DNA of 64,000 nucleotides from Martinezella rhizogenes (GCF_007002745.1 NZ_SGNY01000003.1:124001-188000), one strand, 5' to 3'. Positions 44,971-52,933 are shown, counted from the first letter of the stretch. The notes: generated by a model not told the origin, from the letters alone. Numbers and translations: made by a program.

Positions 44971-45383
44971 GAGTATCTCCTAACTCTTGTTTGGTTCAGC
45001 ACGCCGACAACTGTTTTCCGTTGTTCGGTTGCGTTCAAACTACAGCCGAGCGATTTCCAACCACTTAAAAAAAATCCTTAATCTAAAGTAAATGGCATGA
45101 TGAGTTTCTCTTGGTAAACAAAGATAAAAAGTATTGCCCGTATTTTTATATTTGCTGATAAACAAATACATTCCGGCGCAAGGGATTTCCCATTTTTGGA
45201 AAGCTACTCTCTTAATGGGGCATATATGTTCAATTTTGATGCGAGCCGGTGGAGGCGGAAAAAGACTTCAGCTGCGCATGGTTACTGCCTGCATCGTGCC
45301 TTTTCGCCGTTTAACGCTTCATTCACTAAAACCGCGCATTCTGCGACGCAGTAAAGTGCGGGTAATGAACAAGGGCCAAACGC
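44971..45383. other. 413-base divergent gap before the pilin gene
   Basis: This gap separates the pilin operon from the rightward secretin-domain gene. It is visibly more A/T-rich than the genes, especially 45060-45200, as expected for a promoter region, and contains a TTTCC/GGAAA stem at about 45186-45202. I found no protein frame, tRNA or clear sigma-70 pair that I would defend. The pilin promoter must lie within it. Confidence 0.5.
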
Positions 45384-45794
45384 GTGTCATCCGGAAAACT
45401 GGCGAAAATTGTGGTCGGCTTGTCCGTCATTATGGGAGGCTCGTCGCAATCTGTTTTCGCCCAGGAAGACATATTGCGCGTTTCGATGAACCACGCCCGT
45501 GTTCTCCGTCTCGATCGTCCTGTCAGCAAGGTTATTGTTGGTAATTCGAAAGTTGCCGATGCGACGGTCGCCGATGCCACGACCATTGTGCTGACCGGCC
45601 GCAGTTTCGGCACGACAAATCTCGTGCTTCTTGATGCCGATGGCAATCCGATCGTCGATGAGCGCATTCTCGTCTCCATCGATGAAGGCAATACAGTTCG
45701 CGTTTTCCGCCAGACGGAACGAACCGTGCTTTCCTGCACGCCGAATTGCGAACAACATTCGCAAAACAGTGGCGACAAAGACTCTCAACCGTAA
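45384..45794 (+). CDS. pilus assembly N-terminal domain protein (CpaC-N-like), orphan
   Basis: A 136-residue secreted protein starting at GTG, with AGGG nine bases upstream. After a signal peptide (cleavage near SVFA, residue 26) comes one domain, ILRVSMNHARVLRLDRPVSK to LVLLDADGNPIVDERILVSI, that resembles the N-terminal domain of the CpaC secretin but has no secretin ring. Two cysteines near the end (LSCTPNCEQ) could form a disulfide. Its place divergent from the pilin operon suggests a periplasmic accessory of the pilus, but no such role is established here. Confidence 0.78.
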   Translation: MSSGKLAKIVVGLSVIMGGSSQSVFAQEDILRVSMNHARVLRLDRPVSKVIVGNSKVADATVADATTIVLTGRSFGTTNLVLLDADGNPIVDERILVSIDEGNTVRVFRQTERTVLSCTPNCEQHSQNSGDKDSQP

Positions 45795-45835
45795 GCTCGG
45801 CGAGGCCAGACGAGGCTTTCACATATAATGATTTC

Positions 45836-45997
45836 GCATGAAGAAGCGGCGGGCATTTTGTCGGCGTGACAAATGTTGCGTTCGCGCAGGCGGCAATCGT
45901 TTTTTGGGGGGAACGGGAGCCATGAATTTGATCAGATCAAAAAAACACAACATGCGCCCCTGCGTTTCGCGGGAGGCCTGCATGTTGCTGTTTTTTC
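45836..45997 (+). ncRNA. candidate short transcript with intrinsic terminator
   Basis: A perfect TATAAT (45824-45829) is followed after about 120 bases by a terminator: CAACATGC (45948-45955) pairs with GCATGTTG (45980-45987), with an inner GC-rich stem, then CTGTTTTTTCG. The segment could be a small RNA or the late end of the preceding gene's message. A 57-residue frame starting MKKRRAFCRRDK at 45838 runs through the terminator to 46011, which argues against its being a protein. No good -35 element is visible. Confidence 0.35.
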
Positions 45998-46034
45998 GTC
46001 TAAGTCATTGATCTGGCTAAGATCAAAAAAGGAA

Positions 46035-46121
46035 TGGTGCCCAGAAGAGGACTCGAACCTCCACACCCTTTCGAGTACCAGCACCTGAAGCTGGCGCGTC
46101 TACCAATTCCGCCATCTGGGC
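46035..46121 (-). tRNA. tRNA-Leu (CAG)
   Basis: The minus strand reads GCCCAGATGGCGGAATTGG at the 5' end and ends TCTGGGC-A-CCA, so the acceptor stem has seven pairs and the CCA is encoded. The anticodon stem GCCAGC/GCTGGT encloses TTCAGGT, placing CAG as the anticodon, which reads CUG. A long variable arm and GGTTCGAGTCC T-loop mark a class II leucine tRNA. A -35/-10 pair lies just upstream. Confidence 0.97.
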
Positions 46122-46131
46122 GACGGAGAGC

Positions 46132-46160
46132 GATGTACGAGGGCAGCCGCCCGGTGTCAA
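46132..46160 (-). promoter_or_regulatory. sigma-70-type promoter of tRNA-Leu
   Basis: On the minus strand TTGACA (46155-46160) and TACATC (46132-46137) are separated by 17 bases and end ten bases before the mature tRNA. The perfect -35 and ideal spacing make this the clearest housekeeping promoter in the window. Confidence 0.75.
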
Positions 46161-46241
46161 CAGACTTTTTGAACTTTTATGACGATCATTGATTTTAAAG
46201 GGAAAAAACTTGGTTGGAGGCTGTTGAAACATGTCGCCGGG

Positions 46242-46547
46242 TCAGGTGTCGAGCCCGTCATGCTTCGTTCTGTCCACATGGCCGAGGTCGCGGTCCGGAT
46301 CAATGATATCGCGGATTCTCTGTTTGAGCTCTTTTGGGCCGGGAAAACCGCCATCGCGTTTGCGTTCCCATATGGTGGCGTCGTCCACGGTGATCTCGAA
46401 CAGACCGCCGGTTGAGGGGATGAGGCTGACTTCGCCGATATCAGAAGCGAAGGTTTGCAAGATCTCCTGCGCCATCCAGCCTGCGCGCAGCAACCAGTTG
46501 CACTGCGTGCAATAGCGAATGGTTATGCGCGGCTTGGTGTCGGTCAT
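46242..46547 (-). CDS. SelT/SelW/SelH (Rdx) family thiol protein
   Basis: A 101-residue protein with a CxxC redox motif, C13 and C16 in RYCTQCNW, and the family segments LLRAGWMAQEIL and PSTGGLFEITVDD. This is the all-cysteine bacterial form of selenoprotein W. Such proteins have a thioredoxin-like fold; the substrate is not known. AGGAG lies eight bases before the ATG at 46547; a GTG six bases earlier is less well placed. It is divergent from the DoxX gene. Confidence 0.87.
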   Translation of the reverse strand: MTDTKPRITIRYCTQCNWLLRAGWMAQEILQTFASDIGEVSLIPSTGGLFEITVDDATIWERKRDGGFPGPKELKQRIRDIIDPDRDLGHVDRTKHDGLDT

Positions 46548-46680
46548 GGTCACGTCTCCTTCAAAGTCTGGTCACGATAATGTCAACTATAACACTCATG
46601 TTTTTACCCGGCGCGTTCTTGTTCTTATCACGGAGCTTTGCGAACAGATAAGCCATCGAAGGCTGAAACGAGGAGATCCT

Positions 46681-47130
46681 ATGGCCCAGTTCGACAATAA
46701 CCGTCAGCGTCTTTTCGTTCCCGCTGTCGCACCGCTTTACAACTCGACGCATGATCTGGTGGAGACCATTCTGCGCGTTGCGGCGGGTGTTCTTCTCGTC
46801 ACCCATGGTTTCGGCAAGATTGCCAACCCTTTCGGTGCGGTCGGCATGGTGGAAAGCCTTGGCTTTTATCCCGGCGTGTTCTGGTCGCCGCTTCTTGCCG
46901 CCACAGAGTTTTTCGGCGGTATTCTGGTGGCGATCGGCCTCTTCACGCGGCCTGCCTCTTTCGCGGCCATGATCGTTCTGCTGGTAACGGTCTATTTTCA
47001 CGGCATCGTAAAGGCAGAGGGCCTGGCTGGTGCAGAAAAGTCGATCCTATGGGCGGCTATCTTCCTGTTCTTCGCCGTTCGTGGTGGTAACCGGCATTCC
47101 GTCGACGCAAAAATGTCCCGGGAATTCTAA
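46681..47130 (+). CDS. DoxX-family membrane protein
   Basis: A 149-residue inner-membrane protein with four predicted spans: VETILRVAAGVLLVTHGFGK, then PLLAATEFFGGILVAIGLFT, AMIVLLVTVYFHGI and ILWAAIFLFFAV. GAGGAG just before the ATG at 46681 fixes the start. DoxX proteins are linked to quinone and thiol metabolism and to redox stress in some bacteria. It shares a divergent promoter region with the CxxC protein, which may point to a common redox theme, but this is an inference. Confidence 0.85.
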   Translation: MAQFDNNRQRLFVPAVAPLYNSTHDLVETILRVAAGVLLVTHGFGKIANPFGAVGMVESLGFYPGVFWSPLLAATEFFGGILVAIGLFTRPASFAAMIVLLVTVYFHGIVKAEGLAGAEKSILWAAIFLFFAVRGGNRHSVDAKMSREF

Positions 47131-47211
47131 GGTTCCGTCGGCGGGGTTTTCAATATTGCCCCGCCACCCTTCATGCCTCTTGAAAATCCGTTTTTCTCAT
47201 GGTGAAGCTTG

Positions 47212-47241
47212 AATTTGAACGGCGAACGCGCCGTTTGAATT
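47212..47241 (+). other. 13-bp hairpin in the amidotransferase leader
   Basis: AATTTGAACGGCG and CGCCGTTTGAATT pair over 13 positions (two G-T wobbles) around the loop AACG, ending 22 bases before the next ATG. A second stem, GGCGGGG/CCCCGCC, lies at 47140-47165 after the DoxX stop. No T-run follows either, so neither is a standard terminator. Confidence 0.4.
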
Positions 47242-47263
47242 TTCAGCACCATCGAGAGGCCGT

Positions 47264-47962
47264 ATGCGCGTTGCAATCATCGAAAACATGGCGGGCACGC
47301 CGCACGGGCAGCTCGGGGTTGCGTTGGAAGAGGCGGGTTCGGACTTGCATGTCATCCGCGCCTATGCGGGCGAGCCTCTTCCCGCGGATGCCGGTGAGCA
47401 TGATGCGCTCATCGTTCTCGGCGGTGAGCAGAATGCCCTCAATGACGCGCTTTATCCCTATCTTCCAGACCTTGCCCTTTTGATGAAAGCCTTTGGTGAT
47501 GCCGATAAGGCCGTGATGGGCGTGTGCCTTGGCAGCCAGTTGCTGGCGCGCGCCTATGGGGGAGAAAATATTCTCTCCGGCCCGCCTGAATTCGGTTGGG
47601 AAGATGTATCGCTGACGGAAGACGGCGTATCCGATCCGTTATTGGCGGGACTGGATGAAATATTCCCAATTTTTCAGTGGCACCGCGATACGTTCACGCT
47701 TCCGCCGGGCGCAATACGGCTGGCAACCAATGAAGCGACGCGAAATCAGGCCTTCCGTCTAGGCCGGGCGGTTTATGGCACCCAGTTCCATTTCGAAGCA
47801 TCTACCGCTGTGGTGGACAGCTGGTGCGAGGCCTTCCCGGCATCGGTCGAAAAAATGGCGCCCGGCTGGCTGGAAAAATACAGCGACCATCGCGGCAGGC
47901 GCGCAGATATGGCCGATGCGGCTGGTCTGGAAATTGCGCGTGCCTGGGTGCGGCTCATTTAA
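47264..47962 (+). CDS. class I glutamine amidotransferase-like protein
   Basis: A 232-residue cytosolic protein with the complete triad of class I amidotransferases: C88 in MGVCLGSQ, H176 and E178 in YGTQFHFEAS. It has no fused synthetase domain. This resembles the GMP-synthase-like stand-alone group; some members act on gamma-glutamyl compounds, as PuuD-like hydrolases do, but it lacks the PuuD length and cannot be assigned. A short purine stretch GAGAGG precedes the ATG. Confidence 0.85.
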   Translation: MRVAIIENMAGTPHGQLGVALEEAGSDLHVIRAYAGEPLPADAGEHDALIVLGGEQNALNDALYPYLPDLALLMKAFGDADKAVMGVCLGSQLLARAYGGENILSGPPEFGWEDVSLTEDGVSDPLLAGLDEIFPIFQWHRDTFTLPPGAIRLATNEATRNQAFRLGRAVYGTQFHFEASTAVVDSWCEAFPASVEKMAPGWLEKYSDHRGRRADMADAAGLEIARAWVRLI

Positions 47963-48040
47963 GCGGATTATTTTCGTCGTTAACGAGGGCAATCAGGGTC
48001 GTGGTCGTTTCACCATCATCAGCAAGGAGATGTGAAGAGC

Positions 48041-48229
48041 ATGTATAAATTTGAGATTTATCAGGACAAGGCTGGCGAATATCGTTTTCGCTTCAAGGCA
48101 TCCAACGGCGAAACGATGTTTTCTTCGGAAGGGTACAAGGCCAAGGCCTCGGCCGTCCATGCGATCGAGTCGATCAAGAAAAATTCTCCCGGTGCCGATA
48201 CCGTCGATCTGACCACCATGACGGCCTGA
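48041..48229 (+). CDS. yegP: YegP-family (DUF1508) protein
   Basis: A 62-residue single-repeat DUF1508 protein: MYKFEIYQDKAGEYRFRFKA, then SSEGYKAKASAVHAIESIKK. E. coli YegP has two such repeats in tandem. The fold is a small alpha-beta unit whose role is unknown. The ATG at 48041 is used; a GTG nine bases before sits too close to AAGGAG. It follows the amidotransferase gene by 78 bases. Confidence 0.85.
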   Translation: MYKFEIYQDKAGEYRFRFKASNGETMFSSEGYKAKASAVHAIESIKKNSPGADTVDLTTMTA

Positions 48230-48407
48230 TTTTTGCCGCCCTGTGAGAACTCGAAGCATGTTGCCTGCCAGAAATGACAGGCGCATTGGCAGGTGCCGGC
48301 GTAAAGATAAGATTCAGTCTTTTTTGATAATCTTCCGTTAGCAATTGTATTTCGAGGTCTCCGGGCGGCGTTTGAGTGCCCCCGATTTGTTTTGCGTACG
48401 GGTTCTC

Positions 48408-49514
48408 ATGCGATCATCGGCTGTGCCAGCACTTTTCTTCGGTTGCCTTTTGTTAGGTGGCTGCACCAGTTCCGGGCCGGAAAGCCTGGTAGCTGGCCTG
48501 CCTTCGAAGGAGACGACGAGTTCGGTCACGCCTTCGGCACCCGTGCCGCAGGCAAGTGTTGGCACGCAGGCCATCACCGCCCAGCCACGGCAGGAAGTGC
48601 TGGCATGGGGCGGGCCGGTGCCTGAAGAGCCCAAGGCCTTTTCCGCCGTCACTCCAAAAGCCTCCATGCTTCAGAATGCGCCTGAAATCGGCTTGCCTGC
48701 GCCATCGCAGGCGGGAATGGTGCGGCCGGCGGAGCGCCCGATGGTTCGCGAAATGGAGCGTCCAGTCCAATTGGCCATGGCCGCCGCCCCGGCAGCGGGT
48801 GCCGGCGCACAAATCCGCTCGCGTATTTTCCGCTCCAGTTTCAGCGATGCCAAGCCAATCAATTTCGGCCGCGTTCAGCCGCGCCATTTTCAGGTCCACG
48901 GTGTGGATGTCTCCCGCTGGCAGGCAAATATAAACTGGCCGCAGCTGCGCACCCGTGGCGCCAATTTCGCTTTCATCAAGGCGACGGATGGTGGTGATCA
49001 TCTTGACCCGATGTTCCGTACCAACTGGCAGCGCGCAAAGGAGGCAGGCATCCGCCGCGGCGCCTATCACTTCTTTTATTGGTGCCGCTCGGCCAGCGAG
49101 CAGGCGGACTGGTTCATTCGCAACGTGCCGCGCGATCCCGATGCGCTGCCGCCTGTCATCGACGTGGAATATAACGGCGAGTCGAGCTGCAAGATGCGCC
49201 ATTCCCGTGAGCGCGTGCTGGAAAAGATGCGCGTCTTCATGACCAAGCTTGAGCGCCATTACGGACAGCGGCCGATCATTTATACGGCACCTGATTTCTA
49301 TAAGGACAACCTCACGGGCGAATTCCAGGACTATCCATTCTGGCTGCGCGCCGTCGCCCAGCATCCGTCCGTGGTCTATCCCGGACGTAAGTGGCTGTTC
49401 TGGCAGTATTCCGGCTCCGGCCTGTCGCACGGTGTAGATGGCCGTATCGATCTCAATGTCTTCAACGGTAGCGAAGACGCATGGCATCGCTGGATCGACC
49501 GCCGTTCAAGCTGA
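48408..49514 (+). CDS. GH25-family lysozyme-like lipoprotein
   Basis: A 368-residue lipoprotein: lipobox LLGGC with C19. A long Pro/Ala/Glu-rich linker (about residues 25-170) precedes a glycoside hydrolase family 25 domain of about 200 residues that begins HGVDVSRWQANI and carries the acidic catalytic pair in PPVIDVEYNGES. GH25 enzymes cut the beta-1,4 bonds of peptidoglycan. The start at 48408 is chosen because it exposes the lipoprotein signal; ORF extension upstream hides it. The anchoring suggests a periplasmic wall-remodelling role. Confidence 0.87.
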   Translation: MRSSAVPALFFGCLLLGGCTSSGPESLVAGLPSKETTSSVTPSAPVPQASVGTQAITAQPRQEVLAWGGPVPEEPKAFSAVTPKASMLQNAPEIGLPAPSQAGMVRPAERPMVREMERPVQLAMAAAPAAGAGAQIRSRIFRSSFSDAKPINFGRVQPRHFQVHGVDVSRWQANINWPQLRTRGANFAFIKATDGGDHLDPMFRTNWQRAKEAGIRRGAYHFFYWCRSASEQADWFIRNVPRDPDALPPVIDVEYNGESSCKMRHSRERVLEKMRVFMTKLERHYGQRPIIYTAPDFYKDNLTGEFQDYPFWLRAVAQHPSVVYPGRKWLFWQYSGSGLSHGVDGRIDLNVFNGSEDAWHRWIDRRSS

Positions 49515-49526
49515 TCCGGGCGGGTG

Positions 49527-50402
49527 TCAGCGCGCGAATTTTCTGGCACCCGCAACGCAAAGCACTACGACAAGCGTAACCCCGATCATGGCAGGGCTCA
49601 CCTCTTCATGCAGCAGCGTTGCTGCAAGCACCAGCCCGAAGAACGGCTGCAGCAATTGCAGCTGGCCCACAGCGGCAATACCGCCGAGCGCCAGTCCGCG
49701 ATACCAGAAGATGAAGCCGATCAACATGCTGAACAGCGACACATAGGCAAGGCCGCCCCAGGCCTGCGGATCAATGCCGGCAAGCGTTTCCGGTCCGGTG
49801 AAAAAGGCAAGCGGCAGCATCACCGGCAGCGAGAGAACGAGTGCCCAGGAGATGACCTGCCAGCCGCCCAGCTTCCGCGACAGCGCGGCGCCCTCGGCAT
49901 AACCCAGTCCGCAGACGATGATCGCGCCCAGCATCAGGAGATCGCCGGCAAGCGAAGCCCCAACTCCGGCTGAAAGCGAGTTCGACAGTGAAAAACCTGC
50001 CACGAGAGCACTGCCCAGACAGGAAAACAGCCAGAAGGCCGGACGGGGACGTTCACCACCGCGCAACACCGCGAAGACGGCAGTTGCGAGCGGCAATAGC
50101 CCGACGAAGACGATGGAATGCGCTGATGTCACGTGACGCAGCGCCAGCGCCGTCAAAAGCGGAAAACCCACCACCACACCGAACGAGACGATGAAAAGCG
50201 ATGTCATATCGTTCCGCGCCGGGCGTTTTTGCTGGAACAGCAACAGCAGGGCGAGTGCCAGAATGCCGGCAATGCTGGCGCGGGCAACAGTCAGGAACAC
50301 CGGATCGAAATCGGTCACCGCAATACGTGTGGCCGGCAGTGAACCGCTGAATATCACCACGCCGATAAGGCCGTTCAGCCAGCCGCTTGTCGTCTTGTCC
50401 AT
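49527..50402 (-). CDS. EamA/DMT-family transporter
   Basis: A 291-residue inner-membrane protein with ten spans in two EamA repeats. AGGAG lies six bases before the ATG at 50402. GVVIFSGSLPATRIAVTDFDP and the second half WALVLSLPVMLPLAFFTGPE are typical of amino-acid/metabolite exporters of the family. It is divergent from a MocR-type regulator; such pairs often have the regulator controlling the transporter in response to an amino compound. The substrate is unknown. Confidence 0.85.
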   Translation of the reverse strand: MDKTTSGWLNGLIGVVIFSGSLPATRIAVTDFDPVFLTVARASIAGILALALLLLFQQKRPARNDMTSLFIVSFGVVVGFPLLTALALRHVTSAHSIVFVGLLPLATAVFAVLRGGERPRPAFWLFSCLGSALVAGFSLSNSLSAGVGASLAGDLLMLGAIIVCGLGYAEGAALSRKLGGWQVISWALVLSLPVMLPLAFFTGPETLAGIDPQAWGGLAYVSLFSMLIGFIFWYRGLALGGIAAVGQLQLLQPFFGLVLAATLLHEEVSPAMIGVTLVVVLCVAGARKFAR

Positions 50403-50454
50403 TGTCATCTCCTGCATTTAGCTTTCTTGATCCGGAACGGCTGGCAGGAACAGC

Positions 50455-50484
50455 AACAGTCGTGTACAATTTCAAGAAACTGTT
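50455..50484. promoter_or_regulatory. inverted repeat in the EamA/MocR divergent gap
   Basis: AACAGT (50455-50460) and ACTGTT (50479-50484) are perfect arms centred 24 bases apart, directly in front of the annotated mocR start. A site two turns apart is compatible with a dimeric GntR-type regulator. The arms are short, so chance is possible. Confidence 0.35.
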
Positions 50485-51966
50485 ATGGTTGATGCCCCAG
50501 TACGGATGGAGAGCGGTTTGAACGAGCAGGTTGTTCCCGTCACGCGCATTGAGCCCGGAACAGGCATGCAGCCCGGAACACGCATAGAAAAAGTAATGGC
50601 GAGTATCCGCCAGCGCATCGCCGCGCGCAACCTGGTGCCGGGCGCACGTTTGCCTTCGGTGCGGGCGCTGGCAAAGGCGATGCAGGTTTCCACCTCCACC
50701 GTCGTCGAAGCCTATGACCGCCTGGTGGCTGATGGCACGATAGGTTCTCGTCCCGGCTCCGGGTTTTTTGTGGCGGGTCCGCTTGCGCCGTTATCTCTGG
50801 CCGATATCGAGCCGCGGCTGGATAGGGCGGTGGATCCCCTGTGGGTGTCGCGGCAGGCGCTGGATGAGGCCTCCGTCCTTGCCAAGCCCGGCTGCGGCTG
50901 GCTTCCCGCGTCATGGATGCCGGAGGAGGCGCTGCGGCGGGCGATGCGGGGGCTTGCTCGTGCGGATACTGCCCTGCTGACGGATTATGCGAGCCCAATG
51001 GGGCTGCTGCAACTTCGCCAGCTTCTGTCGCGCAGGCTTGCGGAACACGGGGTACAGGCGGGCACCGGCCAGATCATGCTTACCGATTCCGGTACGCAGG
51101 CGATCGATCTTCTCTGCCGTTTCCTGCTGCAGCCGGGGGATGCGGTGATTGTCGACGATCCCTGTTATTTCAATTTCCATGCGCTGCTGCGCGCGCACCG
51201 CGTCAGGGTCATCGGCGTGCCTTACACGCCAACCGGGCCGGACTTGCCGTTGTTCGAACAGGCGCTGAAGGAACACCAGCCGCGTCTTTATATTACCAAT
51301 TCCGCGATCCATAATCCGACCAGCGCCAGACTTTCCGCCGTTACCGCCCATCGGCTGTTGATGCTCGCCGAACAGGCGGGGCTGACCATCATCGAGGATG
51401 ATATTTTTGCCGATTTCGAAACACAGGCGGCACCGCGGCTGGCTGCTTTTGATGGTCTTAACCGTGTTGTCCAGATCGGCAGTTTTTCAAAAACCCTGTC
51501 GGCTTCCGTGCGGTGCGGTTTCATCGCGGCACCTCTGGCATGGGTGGAAGCGCTGACCGATCTCAAGATCGCCACCGCTTTCGGTGGAGCGCATTTTTCT
51601 GCGGCGCTGGTACTGTCGCTTTTGACGGATGGCAGTTACCGCAAGCATGTCGAGGCGCTTCGACTGCGCCTTGCGGCCGTGATGCCGCAGGCGGCGGCAC
51701 GTCTGAAGTCGATTGGATGTGTGCCCTGGATCGAGCCGCAGGCGGGCATGTTTTTATGGTGCCGTCTGCCGGACGGAGTGGATGCGGGCGATGTGGCGCG
51801 CCGCGCGCTTGCGCAGCAGGTGGTTCTGGCACCCGGCAACGTCTTCAGTTCCTCGCAGAATGCATCCAGTTTCATGCGTTTCAATGTATCGCAAATGGGC
51901 AGTCCGCAGACCATGACGGTGCTCGAGGATGCGCTCCGGGAGGCGGCCGATCACCGCCTGCCCTGA
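50485..51966 (+). CDS. MocR-family regulator (GntR DNA-binding plus aminotransferase-like domain)
   Basis: A 493-residue protein. Residues about 35-105 are a GntR winged helix (QRIAARNLVPGARLPSVRAL, KAMQVSTSTVVEAYDRL), and residues 130-490 a fold-type I PLP domain with the cofactor lysine in GSFSKTLSASVR and the substrate segment NPTSAR. MocR proteins sense PLP with an amine and regulate a nearby gene, here the divergent EamA transporter. ATGs at 50506 and 50563 are alternative starts, and would leave more promoter room. Confidence 0.88.
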   Translation: MVDAPVRMESGLNEQVVPVTRIEPGTGMQPGTRIEKVMASIRQRIAARNLVPGARLPSVRALAKAMQVSTSTVVEAYDRLVADGTIGSRPGSGFFVAGPLAPLSLADIEPRLDRAVDPLWVSRQALDEASVLAKPGCGWLPASWMPEEALRRAMRGLARADTALLTDYASPMGLLQLRQLLSRRLAEHGVQAGTGQIMLTDSGTQAIDLLCRFLLQPGDAVIVDDPCYFNFHALLRAHRVRVIGVPYTPTGPDLPLFEQALKEHQPRLYITNSAIHNPTSARLSAVTAHRLLMLAEQAGLTIIEDDIFADFETQAAPRLAAFDGLNRVVQIGSFSKTLSASVRCGFIAAPLAWVEALTDLKIATAFGGAHFSAALVLSLLTDGSYRKHVEALRLRLAAVMPQAAARLKSIGCVPWIEPQAGMFLWCRLPDGVDAGDVARRALAQQVVLAPGNVFSSSQNASSFMRFNVSQMGSPQTMTVLEDALREAADHRLP

Positions 51967-52037
51967 AGGCATGGGGATGAATCGGAACAAAATCGCGTGA
52001 ACACCGTTTTCTCCGCAGAGTGAAGAGGAGAAATACC

Positions 52038-52355
52038 ATGACATTCGATCCCAACAACCCGCGCCCGGACCGCGATCTTCGTCCGGAACTGAATATCAGC
52101 AATGAGCCGACGGCCCGGACCTCGTCGTCCTGGGTACCGTGGCTGGCAATCATCGTCGTTGTGCTGGTGGGCGTTTTTGCCTGGTCGCAGATGAGCGGCC
52201 CGACCACCGATCCAGCCACGACATCGTCCACCACGCCGCCTGCGGCCACGGATCAGGCGCCCGCCCCCATGGCGCCGACTGCCCCGGCAACGCCGCCGGC
52301 AAACAACACGGCCCCGGCAAGCCCGAATACGGGTGGCACTCAGACCCAGCCGTAA
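52038..52355 (+). CDS. small single-span membrane protein, unknown
   Basis: A 105-residue protein: a polar N-terminus (DPNNPRPDRDLRPELN), one span at about residues 32-50 (WVPWLAIIVVVLVGVFAW) and a Thr/Pro/Ala-rich tail to the end. GAGGAG lies seven bases before the ATG. No family is recognised; the low-complexity tail suggests an extended periplasmic segment. It is a single gene closed by a good terminator. Confidence 0.72.
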   Translation: MTFDPNNPRPDRDLRPELNISNEPTARTSSSWVPWLAIIVVVLVGVFAWSQMSGPTTDPATTSSTTPPAATDQAPAPMAPTAPATPPANNTAPASPNTGGTQTQP

Positions 52356-52377
52356 TGGGCTGACTGACATTATAAGA

Positions 52378-52406
52378 CCGTCTGCCTTCGGGCAGGCGGT
52401 TTTTTC
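52378..52406 (+). terminator. intrinsic terminator
   Basis: CCGTCTGCC and GGCAGGCGG pair (one wobble) around TTCG and are followed by TTTTTT. It ends the small membrane-protein gene. Confidence 0.9.
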
Positions 52407-52429
52407 GTGGGTGCAATCAGCTTTCGCGT

Positions 52430-52888
52430 TTAGAGCTGCTCCATCGCCGATGGGCTATTGGACACCTTGGACCAGCGGGCGATCGATTCTTTCGCCAGCG
52501 CTGCAAGCGTTATGCTCCCAAAGCGGGACAGGAGGATGGTTTCCGCCTCTTTCATCGCGTCAAAAAGGGCCTCATTGACCGCCTGTTCTATAACGCAGTT
52601 CGGATTGTCGCCCGCCAGACCGATGGAAAACAGCTCCGGTGCGCCGAGCGCCCGGTAAATATCCAGCAGGGTGATCTCGCTGAGCGGTCGAGCAAGGACC
52701 CAGCCGCCGCCATGGCCTTTTTCCGATGAGACATAACCATGCTCCCGCAGGCCCGCCATGGTTCTGCGCACCACCACAGGATTGGTCTGCAGCATGGCCG
52801 CGATGCTTTCAGAGGTCGCCGCTCTCTCGTGTTTTTCCATATGGATCAGAATATGCAGCACCCTTGAAAGGCGCGTGTCGTGTCTCAT
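52430..52888 (-). CDS. Rrf2-family regulator with a single cysteine
   Basis: A 152-residue Rrf2 protein. The winged helix at residues 1-65 (ESIAAMLQTNPVVVRRTMAGLREH, then GHGGGWVLARPL) is standard, but the three-cysteine cluster site of RirA and IscR is absent; the only cysteine is C98 in GDNPNCVIEQ. This resembles the YwnA/thiol-sensing branch. The ATG at 52888 is used; ORF extension upstream adds 22 residues. Divergent from a CxxC flavoprotein, across a duplicated 16-base element that it very likely binds. Confidence 0.83.
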   Translation of the reverse strand: MRHDTRLSRVLHILIHMEKHERAATSESIAAMLQTNPVVVRRTMAGLREHGYVSSEKGHGGGWVLARPLSEITLLDIYRALGAPELFSIGLAGDNPNCVIEQAVNEALFDAMKEAETILLSRFGSITLAALAKESIARWSKVSNSPSAMEQL

Positions 52889-52933
52889 TGCGCAAGCCCA
52901 TTTGTTTTTCGCCACGCTATCAGTTCCGAAGTG

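Noticed and set aside
44971-45383. A hidden gene in the 413-base gap before the pilin
   Set aside because: No frame longer than about 50 codons with a plausible start; the region is AT-rich promoter DNA.
45838-46011. 57-codon frame MKKRRAFCRRDK...
   Set aside because: It reads straight through a strong terminator and has an erratic composition; kept only as part of the RNA candidate.
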